34,463 nt of DNA from an uncultured Pelagibacteraceae bacterium (GCA_902570715.1 CACFZB010000006.1:1-34463); one strand, 5' to 3'. Numbered from the stretch's first letter, positions 24,149 to 32,796 are shown. Numbers and translations: made by a program. The notes: a model not told the origin generated them from the letters alone.

Positions 24149-25507
24149 CTAATTTTTTGTCATCTCATAAACAATCGTAGAAACTTTTTTATTACCCTCA
24201 ATATTAAAGTGAGGGGTCCCAAATTCATAAGCAAAAAGAGTTAGTGGATTTATATTAGTTTTCAAAATTTCTTTATGAACATTAATAAAAGGGATATTTA
24301 AATTTTTACATAAATCTTTAATTAAACTGAAATAAGCATTATCGTAATTTTTTTTAGTAAAGCGATTAATATCAGGCAAATAAACAAAGTATAAATCTGA
24401 ATTATTTTTATTCGTCAAATCCTTTGTTAATCTTAATATCTGTTTAAATCTATCTAATTTATATTGCTCTTGATATGGCTCAGTTGATATTGAGGCTGAC
24501 GGTATAATTGATAATAAAACTCTTAAATTTAAAAGTTTAATAAAATTAATAAAGTTATAAATAAAATTATCTTTCTCTTTTTTTATTCTCTCTTTTTTTC
24601 TTTCTATTTTAATCAAATCATTAGCTAAACTATTTATCTCATCTTGTTTTAATTTAAGATTTTGACTAAAATTTGGATCATTTAAATAATTCAGTAAAAT
24701 ATCATTTTTTTCTTCTGAAACTAAATTTCGTAAATCATTCCCCTCAAAGTAAAACCATAATACTTTTTTGGCATTTAAATTTAAATATTCTCTTAAAGTT
24801 GCGTACTCAATTAAAGGACCATTAGAACTATATGCTAAGTTTAAAACTGATTTATTTGACAATTTTCTTAAATTAGAAGGAATATCATTTGGTCTATTTA
24901 CGCATTCCCCAGCAACAAAAGAATCTCCAACAACAATATATTCAACTATTTTATTATTCCATTCTTCGTCAGGGTTATTAAATCCATATCTGTCGCTCTG
25001 ATAAATTGAATAATATCCATTTTCATTGCAGTGAACTGTTTTTGAATTTGAGATACCTGATAAAGGAAATAATTTATATCCTTCTTTTTTGTAGTATTCA
25101 CTTGGATTTACATTCACAACAACACTATCGTCTTTTTTTTTTAAATCTTCGTAAAATTCAAATTTCGATCTTTTGTCATATATTTTACCTGTTTTGTTTT
25201 TGAATAATTTACTTTTTAAATATAATTCTGTTGAAGTTTTATTTTTTAAAATCAAAAAACCTTCAATAAGATAGAGTGAAACTAAAAAACTAACACTTAT
25301 AATAATTACATACTCTTTGATTTTTTTATTTATTAAAAAAGTGAAAATTGAAAAGAAAAATAAGGATAATGATATAATGTAATTAAAAAAATAATAATTC
25401 CTTTTTTCACCATTCCAAAAAATTTCAGATTTATAAAATGTATAAAATAGTAAAAATGTTGAAAGTACAAAAATAATTGGTGAGAAAAACTTTTTGAAAG
25501 AATTCAT
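24149..25507 (-). CDS. Membrane-anchored SGNH/GDSL-like hydrolase or acyl-transfer protein
   Basis: 452 residues: three N-terminal transmembrane segments (about 10-27, 38-58, 66-88), then a SGNH-fold domain. Block I is VVGDSFVAGECV (192-203) with nucleophile Ser196, block II has SNGPL with Gly230, and block III FYFEGNDL has Asn257. In block V the catalytic His lies in FGTPHFNIEGN near the C-terminus, with Gly rather than Asp in the DxxH position. Residues YQSDRYGFNNPD (169-180) are also, in my recollection, typical of the glycan-locus form of this family. Members are linked to acylation or deacylation of surface polysaccharides. It is the last gene of the right-hand minus-strand run, 9 bp after the GT2 gene, and converges with the radical SAM gene. 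Confidence 0.82.
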   Translation of the reverse strand: MNSFKKFFSPIIFVLSTFLLFYTFYKSEIFWNGEKRNYYFFNYIISLSLFFFSIFTFLINKKIKEYVIIISVSFLVSLYLIEGFLILKNKTSTELYLKSKLFKNKTGKIYDKRSKFEFYEDLKKKDDSVVVNVNPSEYYKKEGYKLFPLSGISNSKTVHCNENGYYSIYQSDRYGFNNPDEEWNNKIVEYIVVGDSFVAGECVNRPNDIPSNLRKLSNKSVLNLAYSSNGPLIEYATLREYLNLNAKKVLWFYFEGNDLRNLVSEEKNDILLNYLNDPNFSQNLKLKQDEINSLANDLIKIERKKERIKKEKDNFIYNFINFIKLLNLRVLLSIIPSASISTEPYQEQYKLDRFKQILRLTKDLTNKNNSDLYFVYLPDINRFTKKNYDNAYFSLIKDLCKNLNIPFINVHKEILKTNINPLTLFAYEFGTPHFNIEGNKKVSTIVYEMTKN

Positions 25508-25516
25508 CAGATGAAA

Positions 25517-26770
25517 TTAATCTTTAAATTCAAATAAATAAGTTTGATCATCAAAGTATAAACCTCTTCTCAAATAATCTGGATCTATTAAACATCCATT
25601 CTTCCACAAGAGAAGTTTTAATTTTGGTTTTTCCTTTTGATTTATTAATGAAACATTCTTAAAATTAGATCTATCGGGAAATTCAACTATAAAATTTCCG
25701 TTAAAATCTTTATGAAATGTTCCTGAAAGTCTACTATAATAAATTGTTTTTTCAATCAATTCTTTGATTTCTCTAAATTTCCATCTGCCTTGAGTATTTA
25801 ACGTTAAAACATAATTAGTTTTTAAAAATTTTTTTTTAAACTTTTTGTAAATATTTTTTAAATCTTTTTCCAAAGTATTTGATGGTTTTATCTTTACTAA
25901 ATTATTTACTTTTCTTAAATTCAAATCAGTTATAACCACAATAACTGGCTTTCCCAAATTTGAATAAAAAATATTTTTTTTCAGTGAGTCTATTTTTTTA
26001 TTAACTGAACTTTTATTTTTTTCTCTTCTTGCATTTATTATAATCAAAAAATTAAAGTAACTACTTTTCAAAAATTTACATCTATTCCATATTTTTAAGA
26101 AATTTTTGTTTAATATATCTACAGTTCTTTGAGACCTAAGAGTTTCATCATTATGCTGGTGAATTCCATGTAAGTGGAACACTTCAGCTGTTGGGTTGTA
26201 CCCAATTTTTCCACCCCTTTTTGTCTCATTAATTGCCCATAATCTATCCTCAATGTTGGTTACATTAGTGTTAAATAAATTTTTTTTTAAATTATCTGCC
26301 AAATAAATAGAATTAGCATTGCTTATATATGGATCTTTATGATGAATAATAATTTCATCACGAAAAATTATATTCATATCTAAAGCATTTTTACTATTCG
26401 TACCTGGAAGTGGAATTTGTTTACCATACGATGCTGATAAATTAGGATTATCAATTTGAAATTTCACTAAATTCTTTAACCAATTTTTTGAACAGGGGAT
26501 ACAGTGTGATGATATAAAAACTAAATATTTGCCTTTAGCTATTTTTACTCCTTTGTTCAAAGATAAACCGGGAGTATACTTTTTTATCTTTAATATTTTT
26601 TTGATATTAAATTTCTTACAAACTTCAATACTATTGTCAGAACTATCATTGTCACAATAAATTATTTCATAATCTTTGTATGTTTGTAAAAATAACTCTC
26701 TAAGTAAAATCTTTAACCACTTTGACTCATTTTTTCCTCTTATAATTATAGATATTTTAGGATGTTTCAT
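25517..26770 (-). CDS. GT2 family glycosyltransferase with long C-terminal region
   Basis: 417 residues from the chosen start. The GT-A domain starts ISIIIRGKNESKWLKILL and has YCDNDSSDNS, GKYLVFISSHCIP in the DxD region, where the metal Asp pair is replaced by Ser-Ser-His, and NIEDRLWA as likely acceptor block. About 180 residues follow that I cannot assign. I chose the ATG at 26768-26770 rather than the longer frame from 26824: it has GAGG upstream, its protein starts directly at the family's first strand, and it cuts the overlap with the NeuB-like gene from 68 to 14 bp. It follows the NeuB-like gene and probably transfers the acidic sugar of that pathway or a neighbouring one; this is inference from position. 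Confidence 0.85.
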   Translation of the reverse strand: MKHPKISIIIRGKNESKWLKILLRELFLQTYKDYEIIYCDNDSSDNSIEVCKKFNIKKILKIKKYTPGLSLNKGVKIAKGKYLVFISSHCIPCSKNWLKNLVKFQIDNPNLSASYGKQIPLPGTNSKNALDMNIIFRDEIIIHHKDPYISNANSIYLADNLKKNLFNTNVTNIEDRLWAINETKRGGKIGYNPTAEVFHLHGIHQHNDETLRSQRTVDILNKNFLKIWNRCKFLKSSYFNFLIIINARREKNKSSVNKKIDSLKKNIFYSNLGKPVIVVITDLNLRKVNNLVKIKPSNTLEKDLKNIYKKFKKKFLKTNYVLTLNTQGRWKFREIKELIEKTIYYSRLSGTFHKDFNGNFIVEFPDRSNFKNVSLINQKEKPKLKLLLWKNGCLIDPDYLRRGLYFDDQTYLFEFKD

Positions 26771-27581
26771 TCCATCTACCTCTATAATTTTTGAATATAT
26801 CAAATTCATTTTTTTGTAATCCAAGGCCTTTTTTAATTTTAAAATCTTGAACTAAATGAATCCATTCTTTTAATTGTTTTAATTGCCCAGGTAAAATAGC
26901 AAATTTATTATCTCTACCTGGTAATTTTTTATTTAAGGTAAAATGTTTTTCAATTATTGAAGAACCGTTGCAAATTGCATAAACAGCATCTTCAATACCA
27001 TCTAAATGTCCTGAATACCCAAAATATTTATAATTATTTCTTAAATAATCTAATTTCTCAAAATTACATTTTTTACTTTCCAAAGGATAACTACTGACAC
27101 AATGCAAAGGAATAAATTTTTTATTGTCTCTAAATTTCAATAATTTATGAAGCTCATTTTTTTTTAATGCACCAACGGAAACTATTACTTGCTTAAAATT
27201 TTTAAGAGAATATTGAATTAAGTCTAAATTATAAGCTTCATGAGATGGTATCTTAATCACTTTATCTTTTGCAGCAATCAATAAATCTACGCCTCTATGA
27301 GTGAAGGCTGACGCAAAACATTTAATATTATTTTTTTTTGAAAAATTTTTAAGTTTTAGATATTTATCTAAGTTTAAATAAGATTTTTCATAAATTTCTT
27401 TTCTTCCATCATTATCCCATGGACCATCTTTTAAATAATTAGGATCCCAAATTTGGAATTTAACTACATCAGCCCCATTTTTTTTGGCTACTAAAATCAT
27501 CTTTTTTGCCAGTTTAATATCTCCTAAAAAATTCCAACCTATTTCGGCAACTAAAATAGTACTTTTAAAATTAAATATCAT
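26757..27581 (-). CDS. NeuB-family ulosonic acid synthase (no SAF domain)
   Basis: Condenses PEP with a sugar to form a sialic-acid-like 2-keto-3-deoxy acid; cytoplasmic. 274 residues, all in the TIM-barrel domain: VAEIGWNFLGD (11-21), ADVVKFQIW (37-45), HCVSSYPLE (160-168), GYSGHLDG (188-195) and EKHFTL (211-216). Classical NeuB, LegI and PseI are about 340 residues with a C-terminal SAF (antifreeze-like) domain that helps bind the sugar. Here that domain is absent, and the protein ends naturally in RGRWNETS. The region normally SGE near the substrate reads PSHEAYN (112-118). The sugar acceptor may therefore differ from N-acetylmannosamine. It overlaps the SIS gene by 4 bp and the GT2 by 14 bp. 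Confidence 0.87.
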   Translation of the reverse strand: MIFNFKSTILVAEIGWNFLGDIKLAKKMILVAKKNGADVVKFQIWDPNYLKDGPWDNDGRKEIYEKSYLNLDKYLKLKNFSKKNNIKCFASAFTHRGVDLLIAAKDKVIKIPSHEAYNLDLIQYSLKNFKQVIVSVGALKKNELHKLLKFRDNKKFIPLHCVSSYPLESKKCNFEKLDYLRNNYKYFGYSGHLDGIEDAVYAICNGSSIIEKHFTLNKKLPGRDNKFAILPGQLKQLKEWIHLVQDFKIKKGLGLQKNEFDIFKNYRGRWNETS

Positions 27582-28120
27582 GCTTTCTTTGTAATTTTAT
27601 CAACTACAGCTAATAGACAAGTTTGATGAACATTTTCTACAAAATTATAATTATTTGAGTCTACCCAAAAATTGATTTTCCCAAATGATTTAAGTTTATT
27701 TCTTTTATTAAAACCTGTTACAGTTATTAAGTTAATTTTTCTTTTTTTACAAAACTCAGCAGCAGTAATCATATTTTTTGAATTTCCACTACTGCTTATA
27801 AGAATAATTAAATCCTGTTGTGAAGCATAATATTCTATTGCTTTTTTTATCCATTTATCAAAGCCATAATCATTTGACATACATGTGATAAAATTGAAAT
27901 CCGAAATAGTAAATGCCCTAATACCACACATTTTAACAAGATCTGTTGCAAAATGAGAAGCAATTGAAGCACTACCACCATTTCCAAAAATTAAAACTTT
28001 ATTTTTTTGTCTCCTGTATCTTATTAACTCTTTTTCAATTAAATTTAGTTTATCAAAAGATATATTTTTTAGTATTGAGCAGTATTTATTAAGATAAGTA
28101 TTATAAAAATTTTTTTTCAT
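27578..28120 (-). CDS. SIS-domain phosphosugar isomerase, GmhA-like
   Basis: 180 residues, a single SIS domain: LIFGNGGSASIASHFATDL (43-61) and ISSSGNSKN (108-116), with the C-terminal ENVHQTCLL. Length and plan match phosphoheptose isomerase GmhA (sedoheptulose-7-phosphate to heptose-7-phosphate) rather than the longer KdsD-type arabinose-5-phosphate isomerase. It sits between the ABC transporter (1-bp gap) and the NeuB-like gene (4-bp overlap). The isomerase product could thus be the acceptor, or its precursor, for the NeuB-like synthase, an arrangement parallel to KdsD-KdsA-KdsB in Kdo synthesis. That parallel is inferred from the gene order. No HldE-like heptose kinase gene is seen, so a simple heptose nucleotide pathway is not complete here. 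Confidence 0.85.
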   Translation of the reverse strand: MKKNFYNTYLNKYCSILKNISFDKLNLIEKELIRYRRQKNKVLIFGNGGSASIASHFATDLVKMCGIRAFTISDFNFITCMSNDYGFDKWIKKAIEYYASQQDLIILISSSGNSKNMITAAEFCKKRKINLITVTGFNKRNKLKSFGKINFWVDSNNYNFVENVHQTCLLAVVDKITKKA

Positions 28121-28121
28121 A

Positions 28122-29825
28122 TTATTCCTTTATAATACTTAATTTTTGATTATTCATTTCATAAATTTTTTCACATTTTTGAATTATTTCAAGATTATGT
28201 GAAATTATTATAACTGTGGTTTTTTTATCATTTAAAATATTATCAATTATATCTTTTTGTGTTTGATAATCTAAATTTACTGTTGCCTCATCTAATATCA
28301 TTATAGGTTTGAAAAAATACAAAGATCTAGCTATTAAAATTCTTCTTTTTTCACCCTCAGAGACATTAAAATTAATTCCATCTATTTCAAAATTTAGGTC
28401 TCTGTCTATTTTATTAAAGAAAGTGTTCAATCCTGCTTTTTTAATAACATTAAGAACATTTTTTTCATCGATCTTATCTTCCTCAATTCCAAATGCTATG
28501 TTATTTTTTAATGCAGCATTTAAAAGTAATGATGATTGACTAATTAAAGAAATATTATTCCTAGAAAAATTTATTATTTCATCTGTTGTTAATTTTTTAC
28601 CATCTAAAATATAGTCCCCATCAGCAAAATATTTACCGCAAATTATATTTATTAAAGTTGATTTACCTGATCCTGATGCTCCATAGATACCTATCTTTGC
28701 ACCTTTATTAACTTCAAAATTAAGATTAGAGATAATTTGTTTTTTATTTATTTTAAAATCAATTGTATTTAATTTTATATTGTTGAAATCAATTTCTATT
28801 TTTTCTATTTTTTTATTAGTATCTTGAATATTTTTAAAATCAATTTTATCAAAATATGCTAATTTTTTTTTACAACTTTTGAAAAAAGCATCATCAAATT
28901 GGAAACCAGCAATTTTGGAAATAGCAGTTTTTAGGGGTTGTATTAATCTCAATCCAACTGCAAAAATTGCAGTAAATTGGACAATTGCTTCATTAAATCC
29001 ATAGATATTAAGTAAGACAATTAAATAAACAAACAGTAAAGTGACTAAAGTTATTTCTAACACAAATTTAATTGCGTTAGTTACCTTGTGTCTAAAAATC
29101 ATTAAATCTTGCTCTTCTGATGTAACCTTTGAAAATTTATCTATAAAAAATTCTTGTGCGAAAAAATTTTTAATATCTTCAGAAAATCTTACTAAAATAG
29201 ATCCATATTTAAGCTTATTCCTCATATATTTTAAAATCTCATTTGAAATTTTATGAAAAAAATTTTTTTTATAAAAAAGTAAATATAAAAAACTTATTAG
29301 AGAAATAATAATTACATAATAAAAGTTGTAGATATTATTAAATACCAGAAAAACCAATAGTGAACCCAAAGTAATCAATGATCTAATTAAATCTAAATAA
29401 CCGGGGAAATTTTTAAAGAATGCAGGAATTTCTTGATTAAGAAATGTATTAGTTTCTGTCTCATCAAAATCATTAGTTTGAAGTCTATTTAATCTTATGA
29501 TCTTAAAAAAAATTTCATCTTGAAATAACCTTAAAGATTGAGAGTATTTTTTAATTAACCATACAGAGTTAAAATACGTTACATATGACCTCAAAATAAA
29601 AATAAAAATTGGTACGTATATTAATACATTTTGATTTATATTAAAAAAAAAATTCAATTTTGATCCAACTAATTGTCCGGTGAGAGCCACAAGGGATAGA
29701 ACAAAAATTACATCAAGTAACGACTCGAACAAAGATAAAATGATATATTTTATAAATATATTATCATTATCACATACCTGTAATAATAATCTAAATTTTT
29801 CAGAATAATCTTTAAAATTTATCAT
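28122..29825 (-). CDS. ABC exporter, half-transporter (PglK/MsbA-like flippase)
   Basis: 567 residues: about six transmembrane segments in residues 25-300, then the ATPase domain with Walker A GASGSGKST (382-390), Q-loop Gln430, signature VSEGEKRR (488-495) in place of LSGGQ, Walker B IMILDE (508-513, catalytic Glu513) and H-loop His543. It would work as a homodimer. The layout resembles PglK and MsbA, which flip lipid-linked oligosaccharides or lipids across the inner membrane. No Wzx flippase gene is seen in the window, so this protein is the best candidate to flip the glycan; that is inference. The D-loop reads ATVNLD rather than ATSALD. It is translated 4 bp inside the upstream GT-B-like gene and is followed by the SIS gene. 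Confidence 0.9.
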   Translation of the reverse strand: MINFKDYSEKFRLLLQVCDNDNIFIKYIILSLFESLLDVIFVLSLVALTGQLVGSKLNFFFNINQNVLIYVPIFIFILRSYVTYFNSVWLIKKYSQSLRLFQDEIFFKIIRLNRLQTNDFDETETNTFLNQEIPAFFKNFPGYLDLIRSLITLGSLLVFLVFNNIYNFYYVIIISLISFLYLLFYKKNFFHKISNEILKYMRNKLKYGSILVRFSEDIKNFFAQEFFIDKFSKVTSEEQDLMIFRHKVTNAIKFVLEITLVTLLFVYLIVLLNIYGFNEAIVQFTAIFAVGLRLIQPLKTAISKIAGFQFDDAFFKSCKKKLAYFDKIDFKNIQDTNKKIEKIEIDFNNIKLNTIDFKINKKQIISNLNFEVNKGAKIGIYGASGSGKSTLINIICGKYFADGDYILDGKKLTTDEIINFSRNNISLISQSSLLLNAALKNNIAFGIEEDKIDEKNVLNVIKKAGLNTFFNKIDRDLNFEIDGINFNVSEGEKRRILIARSLYFFKPIMILDEATVNLDYQTQKDIIDNILNDKKTTVIIISHNLEIIQKCEKIYEMNNQKLSIIKE

Positions 29826-31132
29826 AATAGTTTTTCAATTTCCTCTATATATCTTTTTGTAACACCTTTAACTGGATCAATAAGTAATTTTTTTGCTTTT
29901 TTGTTATTTATAGATAATTTCTTGTTCTTTAAGTTAATATAAAGCTTATCCAATGAATAGAAAATTAAATTATTTTTTTTAAGATTCAAAAAATATTGTT
30001 TTTTAAAATTAATATCATCTTTAAAAAGTGAAATATTTGCAGTTGGAACATTTAATGCCATAGCATCTAATGTCATGGATGTACCAGCAGTAAGAACTAA
30101 ATTTGAATTTTTTAAACTTTTAATAAGCACCTTAATATCTTTAAAACTAGAATAAGTTATTTCAATATTAGAAGATTTAAATAAAGATCTAATTTTTTTT
30201 TTATAAAATTTATCGTGTGGATGTGTTCTAATTATGAATTTCACATTTTTAATTTTCTTAGAGAAAAAAGAAATTATTTTTTCAATAGTTTGTAGTTCAT
30301 TAATATTTATTCTATTTGTTGAAAGAGCATAAAAGATTGTAAAATATTTACTTTTTTTCTTTATTTTGATATTTCTTAAAAATTCTAAATAATAATTTCC
30401 AAAATTTCTCACATTTTTTGGAGCTATATTATGAAATCTTATAACTTCTCTTTTCATTTGTTGACTGTTTACTATGTAATTTAAATTATTTAATTTAGGA
30501 ATATATCCTTTTAATGTCGGTCTATCCCAACCATAGATTGAAGCTAATAATTTTATATTTTTTTTTTCTGAAATTTTAATAAGTTCATAACTTTCTGCTC
30601 CCTGTACATCTGTTAAAAAAACTAAATCTGGTTTTTCTTTCTCAATATACTTATTTAGACTTGGGCTTATAAATTTTTTTGAAAAATATATATTTTTAAA
30701 AAAATTAAATATTAATTGATTTTTTTCAAAAGGAAATCCATGTATTCTTTTTAAAAAATTTCCTGCTTTTTCCTCGGCATTAATATCAAAAATATGATTG
30801 GGATATTTTGCCTTTAAATTTTGAAATCCAAGTTTGTTTATTATGTTAAAACGAGAAGAAATAGATTTAAAATTCAAATTAAATAAAGAAATAATATCTA
30901 AAACTTTAAAAATAAAATAATTAAAAAAAATAAATGGATCAAAAAAAAAATTATTCAAAGAAAAATTTGATTCTATAATTATTTTATTTCTCAAATTTTT
31001 TTCAAATTTTGAATTTTGATGTATTAAATATGTAACTTTATATTTTTTTTCTATCTTTTTTTTAAGTAAAGAAAAATAAAAAGTTCTGATAAATTTGTCA
31101 CTTTTAAAATATATACATATTTTTTTTTTCAT
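29822..31132 (-). CDS. GT-B-like surface-carbohydrate biosynthesis protein
   Basis: 436 residues, no clear family. The C-terminal half shows GT-B features: FYALSTNRININELQ, FIIRTHPHDKFYKK (295-308) and TAGTSMTLDAMALNVPTANI, a pattern shared with UDP-GlcNAc 2-epimerases (NeuC/WecB) and CDP-glycerol- or capsule-type transferases. The N-terminal half is lysine- and phenylalanine-rich with LTDVQGAESYE and SIYGWDRP. It directly follows the NeuA-like gene, sharing one base with it, and precedes the ABC transporter. The likely role is the glycosyltransferase that uses the CMP-sugar. A role as NeuC-like epimerase is possible but weaker, since the usual NeuC N-terminal motifs are not seen. Function uncertain. 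Confidence 0.6.
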   Translation of the reverse strand: MKKKICIYFKSDKFIRTFYFSLLKKKIEKKYKVTYLIHQNSKFEKNLRNKIIIESNFSLNNFFFDPFIFFNYFIFKVLDIISLFNLNFKSISSRFNIINKLGFQNLKAKYPNHIFDINAEEKAGNFLKRIHGFPFEKNQLIFNFFKNIYFSKKFISPSLNKYIEKEKPDLVFLTDVQGAESYELIKISEKKNIKLLASIYGWDRPTLKGYIPKLNNLNYIVNSQQMKREVIRFHNIAPKNVRNFGNYYLEFLRNIKIKKKSKYFTIFYALSTNRININELQTIEKIISFFSKKIKNVKFIIRTHPHDKFYKKKIRSLFKSSNIEITYSSFKDIKVLIKSLKNSNLVLTAGTSMTLDAMALNVPTANISLFKDDINFKKQYFLNLKKNNLIFYSLDKLYINLKNKKLSINNKKAKKLLIDPVKGVTKRYIEEIEKLL

Positions 31133-31833
31133 TAAAATGAGAATAATTTCTTTTTTAATATAAAATTAGCTACTTCAAAATCATATTTATTATGAATATC
31201 AATATAATCAAATGGATTTTCGTATTTAATTATTTTTATTTTTTTTCCAATTCTTTTTTTATCTAAAATATTTTTCTTAGTTGTGACGCAAACTATACCT
31301 GTGTCTTCTCTGAATAAGTTTTTCTTCTTTTGTCTTGGTAATCCATATTTTTGAAAACTATTTAGTCTTTTTAATTTTTTTCCTTTGTCAGTCCAAAGAT
31401 TTTTTTTAAAAGGTTTTGCTGCAAACACAGTATCACAATTACCTTTTAGAATTAATTTGATTGCACTATCAATAATTTTTGTAGTTTTAAATGGTTCAGT
31501 TATTTGACTGTAAACAATTAAATCAGGATTAAAATATTCTTCATCAATAATTTTTTTAAGAGTATAGTGTAAAGCTTCTTCAGAAGTTGATAAATCTCTC
31601 GCAAAACTTTTTGGTCTTAAAAATGGAACATCCGCACCAAATTTTTTTGATATATTTGATATATTCTTACAATCAGTGCTTACTATTATTTTATCAATAT
31701 ATTTTGATTTTTTTAAAACATTTATAGTGTAAAAAATTAATGGTTTTCCATTTAAAATTTTAATATTTTTATTTCTTAAGCCTTTAGAATTTTTTCTAGC
31801 TAATATAATTGCCAATATCTTCAACTTTTTCAT
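31132..31833 (-). CDS. Acylneuraminate cytidylyltransferase-like enzyme (CMP-sugar synthetase)
   Basis: 233 residues, normal for the NeuA/PseF family. The nucleotide-binding signature appears as ILARKNSKGLRNKNI (10-24), followed by GKPLIFYTI (29-37), KIIVSTDC (48-55), the FLRPKSFARDLSTSEEAL block (71-88) and YSQITEP, a variant of LQPTSP in which the Pro-Thr is replaced. It activates a sialic-acid-like ulosonic acid with CTP to give the CMP-sugar. The NeuB-like synthase lies four genes on in the same run, so the two belong to one pathway. Its start overlaps the sulfotransferase-like gene by 4 bp, and it shares one base with the GT-B-like gene downstream. Whether the acid is Neu5Ac-, legionaminate- or heptose-derived is not evident. 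Confidence 0.88.
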   Translation of the reverse strand: MKKLKILAIILARKNSKGLRNKNIKILNGKPLIFYTINVLKKSKYIDKIIVSTDCKNISNISKKFGADVPFLRPKSFARDLSTSEEALHYTLKKIIDEEYFNPDLIVYSQITEPFKTTKIIDSAIKLILKGNCDTVFAAKPFKKNLWTDKGKKLKRLNSFQKYGLPRQKKKNLFREDTGIVCVTTKKNILDKKRIGKKIKIIKYENPFDYIDIHNKYDFEVANFILKKKLFSF

Positions 31834-32360
31834 ATGATAGTTAATTTTTTAAAATATTTTTCTGGTTTTTTGTAAAGTTTAAAATAAAAATTTGCGATCT
31901 TAGAAAAAGATTTTATCTCTTTATTTTTCCATGAATTAATATTTTTATTATTAAACTTATTATCATTACTTCCTCTTAATAGGCTTTTCTTTTTTATTTT
32001 CATGAAATCAGACTTTGAAAGTTTCTTTTTAATTTTAAATATATTTCTTAAATTCAGATAAAATTTATAATTTTGATCTGCTTTTTTAAGATTAAACAAA
32101 TAAATTTTTTCATTCTTGATTTGTGAATAAATGCTTTTAATCGTTGTATTCATGTACCAAGCAATTTTTAATCTTGAAGATTTTTTATACCAGGCTTTAA
32201 AATTTTTACCGACTGGTGTTACTCGTCCAAAATAATGAGAAATATCATTATTATAATATTGTTGTAGACCTGTGATTTCACAATTTTTTGAACTAATTAA
32301 TGTATTTTTAAACATTCCTTTATTGTAAAAGGAATTAGCTGTGAAAAATGGCTCATTCAA
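31830..32360 (-). CDS. Sulfotransferase-like protein, C-terminal part (downstream of frameshift)
   Basis: 176 codons. The only start in frame is a TTG inside the conserved segment LSLNEPFFTANSFYNKG, so this is not an independent gene but the continuation of 32392-32775. Upstream of that TTG the frame reads IIKELKPDYLILS, fully coding-like, up to the A-run at 32399-32407. The segment aligns in position with the 3'-phosphate-binding RxPxxxxxS element of sulfotransferases, but the arginine is not where I would expect it. SDFMKIKKKSLLRGSNDNKFNNK and a lysine-rich tail make up the rest. The combined gene is 314 residues after removal of one base. It overlaps the NeuA-like gene by 4 bp. Confidence 0.75.
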   Translation of the reverse strand: MNEPFFTANSFYNKGMFKNTLISSKNCEITGLQQYYNNDISHYFGRVTPVGKNFKAWYKKSSRLKIAWYMNTTIKSIYSQIKNEKIYLFNLKKADQNYKFYLNLRNIFKIKKKLSKSDFMKIKKKSLLRGSNDNKFNNKNINSWKNKEIKSFSKIANFYFKLYKKPEKYFKKLTII

Positions 32361-32391
32361 ACTAAGAATTAAATAATCAGGTTTAAGCTCT

Positions 32392-32775
32392 TTAATTATT
32401 TTTTTTTAAACCAAATGTAAAATATGGTGAACAGATTATTGATGAATCTGAGTTTCTCCAATCTTCTAAAATTTGTGATTTTAATTGGTAAAAAAAGGGC
32501 GCATCATCAATTTTTAACTTATAATAATTACAATAATGATAAAAACTTTCTCTTAATACATCTCTTTCTGTGCCTCCATTAAACTCATTTTGATGTTCAG
32601 TAAAAATTTTAGTTAACCACCTACTTCCTGATCTTCCAATTGTAATATTTATAATTAATTTTTTTTTTCTTTTTTTTATATTATACTTTTTTGAAATACT
32701 CTCATAAGTTTGATTGTAATTAATTTGAATTGTATTTTTATTATAAAATTTTTTTATAGTGTTAATAAAGTACAT
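32392..32775 (-). CDS. Sulfotransferase-like protein, N-terminal part (upstream of frameshift)
   Basis: 127 codons. After a basic N-terminus the segment NITIGRSGSRWLTKIF (43-58) matches the 5'-phosphosulfate-binding loop of sulfotransferases, which move sulfate from PAPS to a sugar or other hydroxyl. NGGTERDV and SSIICSPYFTFGLKK follow. The frame then stops at AAT-AAT-TAA right after an A9 run, too early for any sulfotransferase (usually about 250-330 residues). The rest lies in the next frame at 31830-32360. The gene begins 21 bp after the PhyH dioxygenase gene. The family call rests mainly on the binding loop and is moderate; another P-loop glycan-locus protein remains possible. Confidence 0.75.
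   Translation of the reverse strand: MYFINTIKKFYNKNTIQINYNQTYESISKKYNIKKRKKKLIINITIGRSGSRWLTKIFTEHQNEFNGGTERDVLRESFYHYCNYYKLKIDDAPFFYQLKSQILEDWRNSDSSIICSPYFTFGLKKNN
32399..32407 (-). other. Frameshift site (A9 run) in the sulfotransferase-like gene
   Basis: The coding strand reads GGTTT-A9-TAATTAAAGAG. With nine A the frame ends in N-N-stop; with eight A it reads G-L-K-K-I-I-K-E-L-K-P-D and joins the second part without loss. The span 31830-32775 is 946 bp, one more than a multiple of three, which fits one extra base. A run of nine A is long enough for both sequencing error and polymerase slippage. Confidence 0.85.
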
Positions 32776-32796
32776 GTCTAAAATTTCATAAATTTA

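Noticed and set aside
23596-29256. Short antisense frames at 23596-23829, 24768-25203, 28309-28539 and 29041-29256
   Set aside because: All are complementary to conserved coding regions (radical SAM, SGNH, ABC ATPase) and have no features of their own.
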